DNA of 62,416 nt from Chloroherpetonaceae bacterium. Lineage in GTDB: Bacteria > Bacteroidota > Chlorobiia > Chlorobiales > Thermochlorobacteraceae. Below, piece after piece: positions 24,757 through 33,922 of this stretch (within the stretch, counting starts at the first letter, position 1; every line of letters starts with the position of its first letter). A program made the position numbers and the translations under genes. The stretch spans positions 1 through 62,416 of the forward strand of contig JANRJQ010000013.1 of assembly GCA_033763895.1 (NCBI GenBank). The letters run 5' to 3'. Below the pieces are notes generated by a model that ran no database searches, had not been told where the DNA came from, and saw only the letters and a program-made list of their open reading frames with translations.

Positions 24757-25515
24757 ATGTTAGCCAAACGATTGATTCCTTGCTTGGATGTGAAAGGCGG
24801 TAGGGTTGTTAAAGGGGTTAATTTTGAAAACCCTGCCGATGCGGGGTCGCTTTTGGAACAGGCACGTTTTTACAATGAAGCCTTAGCCGATGAATTGGTG
24901 TTTCTCGATATTTCCGCATCCATTGAACTCCGTCGCACTACACTTGAAGAAGTGCGAAAAGTATCGGAAGAAGTCTTCATACCGCTTACAGTGGGCGGCG
25001 GAATCAATTCACTTGAAACCGCTCGCGAAGCGTTTCTTCACGGCGCAGATAAAATCTCACTCAATACCGCCGCCGTTCAGCAGCCAGATCTCATCAATAC
25101 CCTTGCCGAAATTTATGGCTCACAGGCGATTGTTGTGGCGATTGATATCAAGCGAACGGGAGTAGATACTTGGGAAGTTTTTACGCATAGCGGCAAACAA
25201 GCCACGGGAAAAGAAGCCTTGCAATGGGCTCAAGAGGTGGCCGAGCGGGGCGCGGGAGAAATTCTTCTTACAAGTATGGACCGCGATGGAACCAAAGCCG
25301 GTTATGACCTCGAAGGACTTAAACGCATTTCAACCGCTGTTTCCATACCGGTTATTGCCTCGGGTGGTGCCGGAAATCTTAAACATTTGGAAGAAGCCTT
25401 TACTTTAGGTGCTGCCGATGCCGCACTTGCCGCGTCGATTTTTCATTACCGAGAATACACCATTGATGAAGCAAAAAATTATTTGGCTTCGAAAGGAATT
25501 GAGGTTCGGCGTTAG
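24757..25515 (+). CDS. hisF: Imidazole glycerol phosphate synthase cyclase subunit
   Basis: A 252-residue TIM-barrel cyclase of normal length. It starts MLAKRLIPCLDVKGGRVVKGV with catalytic Asp11; the second catalytic Asp is in VVAIDIKRTG near residue 130. Phosphate-binding loops VGGGINS, ASGGAGNL and AASIFH are present. HisF takes ammonia from the HisH subunit and makes imidazole glycerol phosphate plus AICAR in histidine synthesis. HisH is not in the window. Pairing of dapA with hisF in one unit is not functionally obvious and probably reflects shared transcription only. Confidence 0.97.
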   Translation: MLAKRLIPCLDVKGGRVVKGVNFENPADAGSLLEQARFYNEALADELVFLDISASIELRRTTLEEVRKVSEEVFIPLTVGGGINSLETAREAFLHGADKISLNTAAVQQPDLINTLAEIYGSQAIVVAIDIKRTGVDTWEVFTHSGKQATGKEALQWAQEVAERGAGEILLTSMDRDGTKAGYDLEGLKRISTAVSIPVIASGGAGNLKHLEEAFTLGAADAALAASIFHYREYTIDEAKNYLASKGIEVRR

Positions 25516-25566
25516 CTCATTGACCAAGTTTATTTTTCCAACCAACACATCATTTCAAACCATCTT

Positions 25567-26382
25567 ATGAAACCAACACGGCGGTTTTATTACTCGCTTT
25601 TGCTTACTACGCTTATGCTTGTAGCCGCTTGCACAACCGTGGCCGTAACAGGCCGAAGGCAAGTGAATTTGATTCCCTCATCCACAATGCTTTCGATGAG
25701 CAGCGGTGAATACCGCAATTTTTTAAGCCAAGCCAAACTCAGCACCAACCGCGAGCAAACAGAAATGGTGAAGCGATGCGGGGCGCGTATTCAAGCACAG
25801 GTTGAAGCCTACTTCCGAGAAAATGGAATGGCAGATCGCTTAAACGATTTTGCGTGGGAGTTTAATTTGGTCGATAGCCCCGAAGTGAACGCGTGGTGTA
25901 TGCCGGGCGGGAAGGTTGTGTTTTACACCGGTATTCTTCCTATCACAAAAGATGAAGAGGGGCTTGCGGTAGTGATGGGTCATGAAATCGCGCACGCGAT
26001 TGCCGAGCACGGCAGCGAGCGTATGTCGCAAGGCTTGCTTACCAACTTGGGTGGAATGGCGATTGCGCAAGCGCTGAAAGATAAGCCACAGCAAACGCAG
26101 CAGCTTTTTATGGCAGCCTTCGGGCTTGGGGCACAATTTGGCCTATTGCTTCCTTTTAGCCGATTGCATGAATCTGAAGCGGATAAATTGGGGCTCATTT
26201 TTATGGCAAAAGCAGGTTACAACCCTGAATCCGCGGTTGCCTTTTGGGAACGAATGCGGGAGATGAAAGGCGGGCAAGCGCCACCGGAGTTTATGAGCAC
26301 GCATCCCTCAGATGAAACGCGCATCCGAGATCTCAAAGCCCAAATGCCTGAAGCATTGAGGGTGTATAAGCCGCGACAATAA
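25567..26382 (+). CDS. M48-family metallopeptidase lipoprotein
   Basis: A 271-residue lipoprotein: signal MKPTRRFYYSLLLTTLMLVAAC with Cys22 in an AAC lipobox. The zinc motif HEIAHAIAEHG (His139, His143) and the downstream ESEADKLGLIFMAKAGYNPESA segment with the third ligand Glu are as in the BepA/LoiP-type M48 peptidases, which degrade or mature misassembled outer-membrane proteins. THPSDETR near the end is also typical. There is no TPR domain, so it is a short member. It sits 51 bp after hisF. Confidence 0.93.
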   Translation: MKPTRRFYYSLLLTTLMLVAACTTVAVTGRRQVNLIPSSTMLSMSSGEYRNFLSQAKLSTNREQTEMVKRCGARIQAQVEAYFRENGMADRLNDFAWEFNLVDSPEVNAWCMPGGKVVFYTGILPITKDEEGLAVVMGHEIAHAIAEHGSERMSQGLLTNLGGMAIAQALKDKPQQTQQLFMAAFGLGAQFGLLLPFSRLHESEADKLGLIFMAKAGYNPESAVAFWERMREMKGGQAPPEFMSTHPSDETRIRDLKAQMPEALRVYKPRQ

Positions 26383-26400
26383 GTCAAGATCATAAGCACT

Positions 26401-27444
26401 GTGAAACACATTCTTGTTATTTACAACGCGGTGCCTGACCGCAGCAGCCTTTCGCGCGATTTGAAATCGGAGATGGGGCTAATGGAAGTCGCGGCCGGTA
26501 TCGTGGGAAGTTTAGAGCCGCAATTTCATGTTTCAAGTATTCCCTTCATCGGCGATATTGTTCTTTTGATGGAACAGCTTCGCGACCTCAAGCCTGATGC
26601 CGTATTTAACCTTTTTGAAGGCACCTACGGCATTTCGCAAAGCGAAGTTTTGGTGCCGGTGGCACTTGAGATTATGCGGATTCCTTATACTGGTTCAAGA
26701 CCAAAAACCTTAGAACTCTGCGTTAATAAAGCCCGAACGAAGGAAGTTTTACTCCGACGCAATGTTCCCACGCCGCGATTTGATTTGTTTTTGATTGGAG
26801 AGAATATTCACACCTCATTGCAGTTTCCTTTAATGGTGAAGCCGGCACATGAAGATGCAAGCATTGGAATTGCCAATGAATCGGTGGTGGAGTCAGAGGA
26901 GCAATTAAAAGCGCGAGTGGCATTTATTTGGAATCAGCATAAACAGGCAGCAATTGCCGAAGAATTTATCGATGGTCGGGAGTTCAATGTCTCGATCTGC
27001 GGCGACCCCGATTTCGAGCACGACTTTGCTCATCCCTCACAGCCGCGCGTGCTGCCCATTTCTGAAATTAAGTTTGATTCAATGCCCACAGGGCTTCGCC
27101 GCATTGTGAGCTATAAAGCCAAGTGGGATGAAGCGAGTGTAGAATATCAATCGACTGTTCCTCAGTGCCCGGCATCATTGGATTCAAAATTAGAGGGTGA
27201 GATAAAACTTTTGGCGATGCGTACTTTCGAGGCTGTGGGATGTAGGGATTACGCGCGGGTGGATTTCAGGCTTTCGCGCGAAGGCAAGCCGTATGTGATT
27301 GATGTGAACCCAAACCCGGATATTTCTCCGGATGCGGGTCTTGCGCGGGCATTCAAGGTTTCGGGGAAATCGTATGACGAGATGATTCGCTTTATCGCGG
27401 GGCTCGCGCTTAACCGCAAGGCCTTGCCGGGAAGTGTGTTTTGA
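26401..27444 (+). CDS. D-alanine--D-alanine ligase-like ATP-grasp protein
   Basis: A 347-residue ATP-grasp ligase starting at GTG 18 bp after the peptidase gene. The opening LEP...DAVFNLFEGTYG and IPYTGSRPKTLELCVNKARTKEVL match D-Ala-D-Ala ligase and the related YgiQ-like branch. FPLMVKPAHEDASIGI carries the ATP-lysine, AEEFIDGREFNVSICG follows, and DYARVDFRL plus VIDVNPNPD give the metal-binding residues. Members of this divergent branch often act on substrates other than D-Ala. Whether this is the housekeeping Ddl cannot be told; the N-terminal substrate part differs from typical DdlA/DdlB. Confidence 0.8.
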   Translation: MKHILVIYNAVPDRSSLSRDLKSEMGLMEVAAGIVGSLEPQFHVSSIPFIGDIVLLMEQLRDLKPDAVFNLFEGTYGISQSEVLVPVALEIMRIPYTGSRPKTLELCVNKARTKEVLLRRNVPTPRFDLFLIGENIHTSLQFPLMVKPAHEDASIGIANESVVESEEQLKARVAFIWNQHKQAAIAEEFIDGREFNVSICGDPDFEHDFAHPSQPRVLPISEIKFDSMPTGLRRIVSYKAKWDEASVEYQSTVPQCPASLDSKLEGEIKLLAMRTFEAVGCRDYARVDFRLSREGKPYVIDVNPNPDISPDAGLARAFKVSGKSYDEMIRFIAGLALNRKALPGSVF

Positions 27445-27450
27445 GGAGAG

Positions 27451-27651
27451 TTAATTCGAGGATACAGAATAATTTATCAACACTTGAAGGTCTTCTTTCT
27501 TTATTGAGGGATACTCTTTGAGAATTTCATCAACACTCATCCCTGAAGAAAGGCAATCCAAGATTACAGAAACCATAATGCTGGTGCCTTTTATGACAAC
27601 CGCACCTTGACAAATGGTTGGATTTGAGGAGACACGTTCTTTCCAATTCAT
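27451..27651 (-). CDS. DUF433 antitoxin-like protein
   Basis: A 66-residue DUF433 protein: RVSSNPTICQGAVVIKGTSIMVSVILDCLSSGMSVDEILKEYPSI has the family's (R)I...P..(C)G.P.I.GTRI core and DEIL.(E)YP. DUF433 proteins are usually VapB-type antitoxins paired with a DUF5615 PIN-like toxin. No partner gene follows on this strand, so this is a solitary copy. Confidence 0.85.
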   Translation of the reverse strand: MNWKERVSSNPTICQGAVVIKGTSIMVSVILDCLSSGMSVDEILKEYPSIKKEDLQVLINYSVSSN

Positions 27652-27700
27652 TTCACTAAACTCCTATCTGTTTTCATCTTTTGATATTGAAAGTTCGTCA

Positions 27701-28834
27701 TTATTCCAACGACTTCCTAAAGCGCATAAAACTTGCAGCGAAAATCACCACCGTGCAAATGAGCATTGCAAGAATACTATCCCACAATTCAACGAGTCCG
27801 TTGCCTTTCAGAAAAATCCCGCGCACGATGACGATAAAATATCGAAGCGGAATAAAGTAAGTAATCGGCTGAACCCACTCCGGCATTGAACTAATCGGAA
27901 AGGCATAGCCCGAAAGGAATAGCATTGGCGGCAGAATAAAAAAGGCGGTCGTGAATGCGGCTTGCTGCTGCGTGCGTGAGATTGTGGAAACGAAAAGACC
28001 AATTCCGAGAATCATTGAAATAAACACAAGCGAAAGCACAGCAAAGAGCAATTCATTGCCGCGCATTTTTACCTCAAACACCACAGCGGAGAGAATCAGC
28101 AGGTTTATCATTGTGATGGATGCTGTGACCATAAATGGCGCAAGTTTTCCGATAATGAGTTGAAGTGGCGTTATAGGACTGACGATTAATCCCTCAAGCG
28201 TGCCGGTTTCGCGCTCTTTGACAATCGAACTTGATGCCGCAATGACCGTGGTCAGCAAAAGAATGAGCGCTAAAATGGAAGGCACAAAGAAATTGCGACT
28301 CTTGAGATCGGGGTTGTACCACACCCGCGGCTCAAGCGTGGCGTTTCCCGCCGTAGGAACACCAACCGCGCCACTCCTTTCTTGCATGCTAACCTGTATG
28401 CTTTGCCCATACGCACCGATAATTGCCGAGACATAATTGGAAGCGATTTGTGCCGTGTTTCCGCTTGAGGCATCAAAGGCGCATTGAAGTGTTGGCGCGT
28501 TGTTTTGGGTTAATCGCTTTGCGAAATCGGGCGGAATAATGATGACCACAGAGGCTGTTCCATCTAACAATACTTTTTCAACTTCGTTATCCTTCGTGAG
28601 GAATGAAACAAGCTTAAAATACCCCGAGGCATTAAAGCGAGAGATGAGCGCGCGCGATTCCGTGCTTTGGTCGAAGTCAAGCACCGAAAGCGTGATGTTT
28701 TCAACATCAAAATTGAACGCAAAGCCAAAGACAATAAACTGTGTTAATGGCGCAATCAGTGTAAGTGCTCGTAATTGAAAGGAGCTTTTGATTTCAAGAA
28801 ACTGCTTGAGCATTAATGCGCGAATGGCTTTCAT
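27701..28834 (-). CDS. ABC-2 type exporter permease (YbhR-like)
   Basis: A 377-residue ABC-2 permease. One N-terminal membrane segment (LTLIAPLTQFIVFGFAFNF) is followed by a large periplasmic loop, then a cluster of five hydrophobic segments (ILALILLLTTVIAASSSIVKER, GTLEGLIVSPITPLQLIIGKL, and so on). The ERETGTLEGL...P element after the second segment is the family's coupling loop. It is the last gene of the exporter unit and is a near homologue of the permease just upstream, so the pair forms a heterodimeric membrane domain as in YbhS/YbhR. Confidence 0.92.
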   Translation of the reverse strand: MKAIRALMLKQFLEIKSSFQLRALTLIAPLTQFIVFGFAFNFDVENITLSVLDFDQSTESRALISRFNASGYFKLVSFLTKDNEVEKVLLDGTASVVIIIPPDFAKRLTQNNAPTLQCAFDASSGNTAQIASNYVSAIIGAYGQSIQVSMQERSGAVGVPTAGNATLEPRVWYNPDLKSRNFFVPSILALILLLTTVIAASSSIVKERETGTLEGLIVSPITPLQLIIGKLAPFMVTASITMINLLILSAVVFEVKMRGNELLFAVLSLVFISMILGIGLFVSTISRTQQQAAFTTAFFILPPMLFLSGYAFPISSMPEWVQPITYFIPLRYFIVIVRGIFLKGNGLVELWDSILAMLICTVVIFAASFMRFRKSLE

Positions 28835-28853
28835 ATCCCTTTCACTGATTACA

Positions 28854-29990
28854 TTAAAATGATTTTTTGAGTCTAAGGCTTGCTACGGTAGAAGTGAGCA
28901 CCGCAAAAATGGCCAATGCCGCAAAAGAGCTAATGTATGTGGATATTGGGGCTTCTTTGAGCAAGATCGCTCGCAGAATATTGAGCAAATATTTTGCGGG
29001 AACAACGGTGGTGACGGCTTGCAAGATGGTGGGCATATTTTCGATTGGGATTAAGAATCCTGAAAGCAACTGTGTGGGCAAGAGTGTGGTAAACACGCCA
29101 ATAAAAAATGCAGCCTCTTGCGATTCAGCAATGGTTGAAATGAATAGCCCCATTGCAAGTCCGCCAAAGATGAAGAGTAGTAAAGAGAGTGTGAGCATCA
29201 CAAGATTTCCGCTAAGCGGAACGTCAAACACAATCCATCCGGTAACCACAACAAACGCCGCAAGCCCACACCCGATAAAGAAGTATGGGATTATTTTACC
29301 CAGTATAAATTCGCGGCTTTGAACCGGCGAGACCATTATTTGCTCAATGGTGCCCAATTCTTTTTCACGGACAATGGAAAGCGCGGTTGAAAGAACGGTA
29401 GAGACTATGAGCACAAACCCCATCAACCCGGGGATGAGATATTTAGAACTTTTGAGTTCGGGGTTAAACCAATAGCGCGGGCGGTAATCGATTACTGTGG
29501 GCGAGTTTTGGCCATATCGCGCAAGCTGCTCAAGCTGAACCGAGGAAGAAAAGGATTGAACAAACTGTGCAGCATACCCTAAGGCACCACTTGCGGTGTT
29601 GGCATTGTCGCCACTTACGAGGGCCTGAACTGCGATCGTTTCCCCCGCATCAAGCCGAGCAGAAAATCGTGGAGGAATGATGATGACCATATTTGCGCGA
29701 GCGGTTTCAAGAAGATTACCTGCTTCAACTTCATTGGAAAATTCCCCATTTCTCCCGCCTGCGGAAATAAAATGTGGGTCGTTCAAAAAGGCTTGTTTTA
29801 ATGCGCGAGAGCGGGGCGATTGATCGAAGTCGACAAACGCAATTTGAATGCCCGTGATATCAAGTGAGATCGCGAAGCCGAAGACAAACATCATAAAAAC
29901 GGGTACGAAGATGAGCAATCCAAGCGAGCGTTTATCGCGCCTGATTTGGTAAAACTCTTTGCGCGCGATGGCGTAGATTCTATTCCACAT
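28854..29990 (-). CDS. ABC-2 type exporter permease (YbhS-like)
   Basis: A 378-residue ABC-2 permease with the same layout as its neighbour 19 bp downstream: an N-terminal segment after ARKEFYQIRRDKRSLG, a periplasmic domain, the coupling loop REKELGTIEQIMVSPVQSREFILGK, and five C-terminal segments. The start lies 48 bp from the divergent toxin-antitoxin unit, so the two permeases now sit behind a short inter-operon gap and may have their own promoter there. Confidence 0.92.
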   Translation of the reverse strand: MWNRIYAIARKEFYQIRRDKRSLGLLIFVPVFMMFVFGFAISLDITGIQIAFVDFDQSPRSRALKQAFLNDPHFISAGGRNGEFSNEVEAGNLLETARANMVIIIPPRFSARLDAGETIAVQALVSGDNANTASGALGYAAQFVQSFSSSVQLEQLARYGQNSPTVIDYRPRYWFNPELKSSKYLIPGLMGFVLIVSTVLSTALSIVREKELGTIEQIMVSPVQSREFILGKIIPYFFIGCGLAAFVVVTGWIVFDVPLSGNLVMLTLSLLLFIFGGLAMGLFISTIAESQEAAFFIGVFTTLLPTQLLSGFLIPIENMPTILQAVTTVVPAKYLLNILRAILLKEAPISTYISSFAALAIFAVLTSTVASLRLKKSF

Positions 29991-30038
29991 TCAGTTGTTA
30001 TATTAATGATATCGTAAAAGTCAACCAGACCTATTCGC

Positions 30039-30239
30039 ATGACACAAGTCGAAAAAAAGGAGTTAATATCGGCATTAAAAGAAGTTTTAATTGAGAATAA
30101 ACCTCTCTTAAAAGAACTTCTAAAGGAAATCATTGACGAAAATCATCGTCATATAAGTGAATCGCGAGATGAAAAAGTGAATCGTTTGATTCAAGAACAT
30201 TTGGTGCGTTACGAAGAAGTTTGGAAAGCGTTAGCCTGA
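30039..30239 (+). CDS. Antitoxin of a Doc-type toxin-antitoxin pair
   Basis: A 66-residue helical, charged protein (MTQVEKKELISALKEVL...ESRDEKVNRLIQEHLVRYEEVWKALA) directly before the Doc toxin, overlapping it through TGATG. It does not look like Phd; the assignment rests on position, size and charge. Its C-terminal helix would be the toxin-binding part. Plus strand, opposite to the surrounding exporter genes. Confidence 0.7.
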   Translation: MTQVEKKELISALKEVLIENKPLLKELLKEIIDENHRHISESRDEKVNRLIQEHLVRYEEVWKALA

Positions 30240-30640
30240 TGGAATATCTCATTAAAAACGATATTATCGCGATTAATCAATTGATGATTGAGAAATTCGG
30301 TGGTAACTATGTTCCTCCTGAAAATCTGCTTAAACCTGCAGCATTAGATTATTTGATTGAAATTGTTAATGCTGAAGTTTTCGGAACACGCCTTTACCCT
30401 GAAATTCACCACATTGCCGGTGTATATTTTTTCAACATTATTGATGGTCACATTTTTCAAGACGGAAACAAACGAACCGGTTTAGAAGCTTCTTTACTTT
30501 TTTTGAAGCTGAATGATTACGAACTTCATGCTTCGAATCAAGAGTTGATTGATTTTGCGACTGATGTCGGTTCAGGTAAAGAAACCCTTGAGACTGTTCA
30601 GGCGTGGATAAAATCCCGTCTTGTCAAATCTTCTAATTGA
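30239..30640 (+). CDS. doc: Doc/Fic-family toxin (death on curing)
   Basis: A 133-residue Doc toxin from the ATG at 30239, which overlaps the antitoxin stop (TGATG). The active-site motif HIFQDGNKRTG starts at His71 and matches Doc HxFx(D/N)(A/G)N(K/R)R; PAALDYLIE and YPEIHHIAGVYFFNII are also typical. Doc toxins phosphorylate EF-Tu at Thr382 in E. coli terms, stopping translation. The 3' end overlaps the end of the ABC ATPase gene by 8 bp in convergent orientation. Confidence 0.92.
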   Translation: MEYLIKNDIIAINQLMIEKFGGNYVPPENLLKPAALDYLIEIVNAEVFGTRLYPEIHHIAGVYFFNIIDGHIFQDGNKRTGLEASLLFLKLNDYELHASNQELIDFATDVGSGKETLETVQAWIKSRLVKSSN

Positions 30641-31589
30641 TTTCTTTATTTTTACTCCCCTCTCGTCTTGTTTCATTTTCAATCAAATGAATAAATACAT
30701 CTTCGAGTGTTGGTGATATCGGTTCTATTCGACTCCACGCCACGCCTGCTTTTGCCAACGCCGTTGCTGCAAATGATTTCCCTTCCGCCACGGAATTGAC
30801 ACTCAAGTGAATAAAATTTCCAAAAAGCGATGAGGAATGAACCCACGGCTCTTTTGAGAGTATTGCAATCGATTCCGCCGGTGCACTTGTTTCAAGTTCA
30901 AGAATTGGGTTTTGAATCACATTTCTTTTCAATTGAGAGGGAGAACCTTCAGCAATGAGTTTCCCGTAATAGATGAATCCGATTTTTGTACAGTACTCTG
31001 CTTCATCCAAGAAATGCGTGGTTACAAAAACCGTCATTCCACTGTCTGCAAGGCGATTGATAAGTTCCCAGAATCGCCGACGGCTGATGGGGTCAACGCC
31101 GCCGGTGGGTTCATCCAAAAACACAATTTTTGGGTTGTGTAAAATGGCGGCTGCAAGCGCAAGGCGTTGCCGCATTCCGCCCGGAAGTTCGCGCGGGAAG
31201 CGTTTCAAAAGTCCTTCAAGCCCGGCCGATTCAATCACTATTTTTTTTCTTTCCTTGTGAAATGATTCTTCAAGCGAATAAATGCCGCCAAAAAAATCAA
31301 GATTTTGTTCTACGCTAAGATGTTCATAGAGCGAAAATCGCTGCGCCATATACCCAATGCTTTGCCGCACTTTTTCGGGTTCGCTAACAATATCAACCCC
31401 GCCCACAAACCCTTTTCCGCCGGAGGGCGAAAGCAGCCCGCAGAGGATTCGAATTAAGGTGGATTTGCCCGAGCCATTTGGACCTAAGAACCCATAAATG
31501 CTTCCTGCCTCAACACTTAAAGTCACATGATCGACTGCTGTAAATTTCCCAAAAGTTTTCGTGAGCAATTCTGTATCGATGGCATTCAT
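30633..31589 (-). CDS. ABC transporter ATPase (exporter, second subunit)
   Basis: A 318-residue ATPase with Walker A GPNGSGKST, signature LPGGMRQRLALAAA, Walker B KIVFLDEPTGGVDP and switch His in FVTTHFLDEAEYC. The C-terminal 90 residues form the usual accessory domain of the CcmA/drug-efflux class. Its ATG overlaps the stop of the other ATPase (ATGA), so they are translationally coupled. In YbhF the two ATPases are fused; here they are separate. Confidence 0.95.
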   Translation of the reverse strand: MNAIDTELLTKTFGKFTAVDHVTLSVEAGSIYGFLGPNGSGKSTLIRILCGLLSPSGGKGFVGGVDIVSEPEKVRQSIGYMAQRFSLYEHLSVEQNLDFFGGIYSLEESFHKERKKIVIESAGLEGLLKRFPRELPGGMRQRLALAAAILHNPKIVFLDEPTGGVDPISRRRFWELINRLADSGMTVFVTTHFLDEAEYCTKIGFIYYGKLIAEGSPSQLKRNVIQNPILELETSAPAESIAILSKEPWVHSSSLFGNFIHLSVNSVAEGKSFAATALAKAGVAWSRIEPISPTLEDVFIHLIENETRREGSKNKEIN

Positions 31590-32563
31590 TGTTCGCTCTC
31601 CTTTCTTTCCGCACCCTTTGCTTCAGCGTTCATTTTTTCAGAGACTTTGACAAGTTGAATAAAGATGTGTTCCAAACTGCTTTTCTTTTTTCGACAGTGT
31701 TCGGGCGCGATTCCCACTGCCGCAAATGTTTCTTGAATCAATTGAAGAGCGTCTTGTTCGCTTAGCGTGTGAAAGATGAATTCTATTCGCTCACCAAACA
31801 CCACGCTATCGGAAAGGGCTGCTTGAAACCTTGGAACGGTTTTCAGTTTCTCGGATGTGGCTCTTGGGTTTTGGAGAATGACTTCAAAAGTGGTTTCTCC
31901 ATACTTTTCCTGAAGTTCAGTAGCCGTTCCTGAGGCGATTAATTCACCTTGATTCAACATTGAGATGCGGCTGCATCGCTCGGCCTCGTCGAGATACGGT
32001 GTTGAGACGAGAATCGTGACGCCGCTTTTCAGAAGATTTGAAAGCAATGCCCAAAAATCTCGGCGGGTTACCGGGTCAACGCCGGTGGTGGGTTCATCCA
32101 AGAAAATGATTTCAGGCGTGTGAATTAAGGTGCAGGCAAGAGCGAGCTTCTGCTTCATTCCACCTGAGAGTGCGCCGGCAAGCCGCTCGCGAAAGTGCAA
32201 AAGTCGTGTGAATTCGAGAAGTGAATCTCTGCGCTCTCGATAGTTTTTCACTTGATGGATTTCGGCGAAGAATGCGATGTTTTCGTCGATGGAAAGATCT
32301 TGATAAAGCGAAAACCGTTGTGAGAGATATCCAATTTTTGATTTGAGTTCTTCTGAACCTGAATCCACTCCAAGAACGGTGAGTTTGCCGTTATCGGGTT
32401 TTTGAATTCCGCAGAGCATCCGAATGAGGGTTGTTTTTCCTGCGCCGTCAGGCCCAAGCAAGGCGTGCATCTCTCCTTTTTTTACAGAGAGTGAGATCGC
32501 TTTCAGAGCGGTGATTGCCCCAAACGATTTCGTAACGGAATTTATTTCAATCGCATTTACCAT
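31586..32563 (-). CDS. ABC transporter ATPase (exporter, first subunit)
   Basis: A 325-residue ATPase: Walker A GPDGAGKTT, signature LSGGMKQKLALACT, Walker B EIIFLDEPTTGVDP, and LVSTPYLDEAERC, in which the usual switch His is replaced by Pro. This is a common variant in the first half of fused YbhF-type ATPases, where one site is weak. The gene lies 17 bp after the HlyD-like adaptor and overlaps the next ATPase by 4 bp. Confidence 0.95.
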   Translation of the reverse strand: MVNAIEINSVTKSFGAITALKAISLSVKKGEMHALLGPDGAGKTTLIRMLCGIQKPDNGKLTVLGVDSGSEELKSKIGYLSQRFSLYQDLSIDENIAFFAEIHQVKNYRERRDSLLEFTRLLHFRERLAGALSGGMKQKLALACTLIHTPEIIFLDEPTTGVDPVTRRDFWALLSNLLKSGVTILVSTPYLDEAERCSRISMLNQGELIASGTATELQEKYGETTFEVILQNPRATSEKLKTVPRFQAALSDSVVFGERIEFIFHTLSEQDALQLIQETFAAVGIAPEHCRKKKSSLEHIFIQLVKVSEKMNAEAKGAERKESEQ

Positions 32564-32580
32564 CGCTCACGATTCTGCCT

Positions 32581-33639
32581 TTACTTGATGTGAAGCGTTG
32601 CTTCGGCTGTAAGACCGGCTTTCAGGTCTCCGGAGAGATTCTCTGCTTCGAGCCATATTTCAAACACCTGCCGAACACGATCTTCTTTGGTTTGCACATT
32701 TTTTGGAGTGAATTCCGCTTTTGGTGAAATGTAGCTCACCCGCGCCGTGTAGGTTTTTCCATCGTCTGCATCGGTTTTAAGTGTGGCTGAATCGCCTAAG
32801 TGAATTCGTGGCAAATCGGGTTCAGGGACGAATATTTTCAGTTTTATCTTTTTTGTTTCAGCAATGCGAAAGAGTGTTGCGGATTGAAGTGCCACTTCGC
32901 CTTGCTCGATACTTTTCGCTGTAATGACGCCCGAGAGCGGGGCACGAACGATACAGTCGGAGACTTTCTTTTCTGCCGCTTGCCACATCGCTTCTGCTTG
33001 TTCTAACCGTGCTTTTGCGGCTTCAAGCTCTTCGAGTCGTGCGCCGTTTCGAACTTTTTCAAAATTGGCTTTTGCGCTGCTAAACTGAGTCGAGGCCGAT
33101 TCGACGCGCGCTTTCGCATCGGTATAGATTTTTTCGGAGACGCCGCCTGTGCGGTAAAGCGGTTCAAGTCGCTGAAAATCGGATGTGGCATTTTGCAGTG
33201 TAACGGAAGCATTTTGTAAAGATTCCTTTGCAATCTCAAAGTCTTCGGCTCTTGCACCGCGGCGAAGCAATCGGTATTGGGCAGAAGCAAGGTCGAACCC
33301 TGCTTTCGCTTGCGCCGCTTGAAAACGGTAATCGGTGTCATCGATAAAAAGAAGTGTATCACCGTGCGATACGATTTTCCCTTCTTCGGCAAGTACCGAG
33401 CGCACTTGTCCTGAAACCAACGCACTCACGCGCACTTCGGTGGATTCTATAATTCCCGTTGCTTCAACGACATCGCTTTTTTGTTTCCCACACGACATCA
33501 TGAGCAGCATTATCGCGATTGCACTTGTTCCAATTCGATTCCGAAACGAGCTATTGAAGAATATGCTATAATGGCGAAACCACTTGTTGCCAAAGTGTGC
33601 ACCGATTTTGTAACGATTCGGGTTCATTAATTTTATCAA
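32581..33639 (-). CDS. HlyD-family membrane-fusion adaptor (YbhG-like) lipoprotein
   Basis: A 352-residue periplasmic adaptor. After a 49-residue head containing a hydrophobic stretch it has AIAIMLLMMSCGKQ, with a lipobox Cys near residue 50; a shorter start (MNPNRYKIG) is possible. The barrel-sandwich motif VSGQVRSVLAEEGKIVSHGDTLLFID is followed by a long alpha-hairpin (about 100-215) and by VRAPLSGVITAKSIEQGEVA. It is first in the minus-strand unit with two ATPases and two permeases, forming a tripartite exporter for drugs or lipids. Confidence 0.93.
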   Translation of the reverse strand: MIKLMNPNRYKIGAHFGNKWFRHYSIFFNSSFRNRIGTSAIAIMLLMMSCGKQKSDVVEATGIIESTEVRVSALVSGQVRSVLAEEGKIVSHGDTLLFIDDTDYRFQAAQAKAGFDLASAQYRLLRRGARAEDFEIAKESLQNASVTLQNATSDFQRLEPLYRTGGVSEKIYTDAKARVESASTQFSSAKANFEKVRNGARLEELEAAKARLEQAEAMWQAAEKKVSDCIVRAPLSGVITAKSIEQGEVALQSATLFRIAETKKIKLKIFVPEPDLPRIHLGDSATLKTDADDGKTYTARVSYISPKAEFTPKNVQTKEDRVRQVFEIWLEAENLSGDLKAGLTAEATLHIK

Positions 33640-33922
33640 TTAATTGGTAAATTTAGCCTTCGTCATCTAACTTTCTCTGTTTTCAATTTTAACAAATTTT
33701 ATTTCTATTCATCCAATTTTGTTTTTTCCTTCTGAGTTATTGTGAGACCGTTTTTTTCAACATTAAATTTTCAATCTTTCAAAAAAATCACTCTAAAACC
33801 ACACTATAATGTTTTTTTCAAGCCCTTTTTCTAACCCTGCTTTCCTAAATCAAGTTTTTTTAGGGCTATGCTACTTTTCTCATTTATTATTTGACTGAAT
33901 TTCTATCAAAAATTCGAATAGT

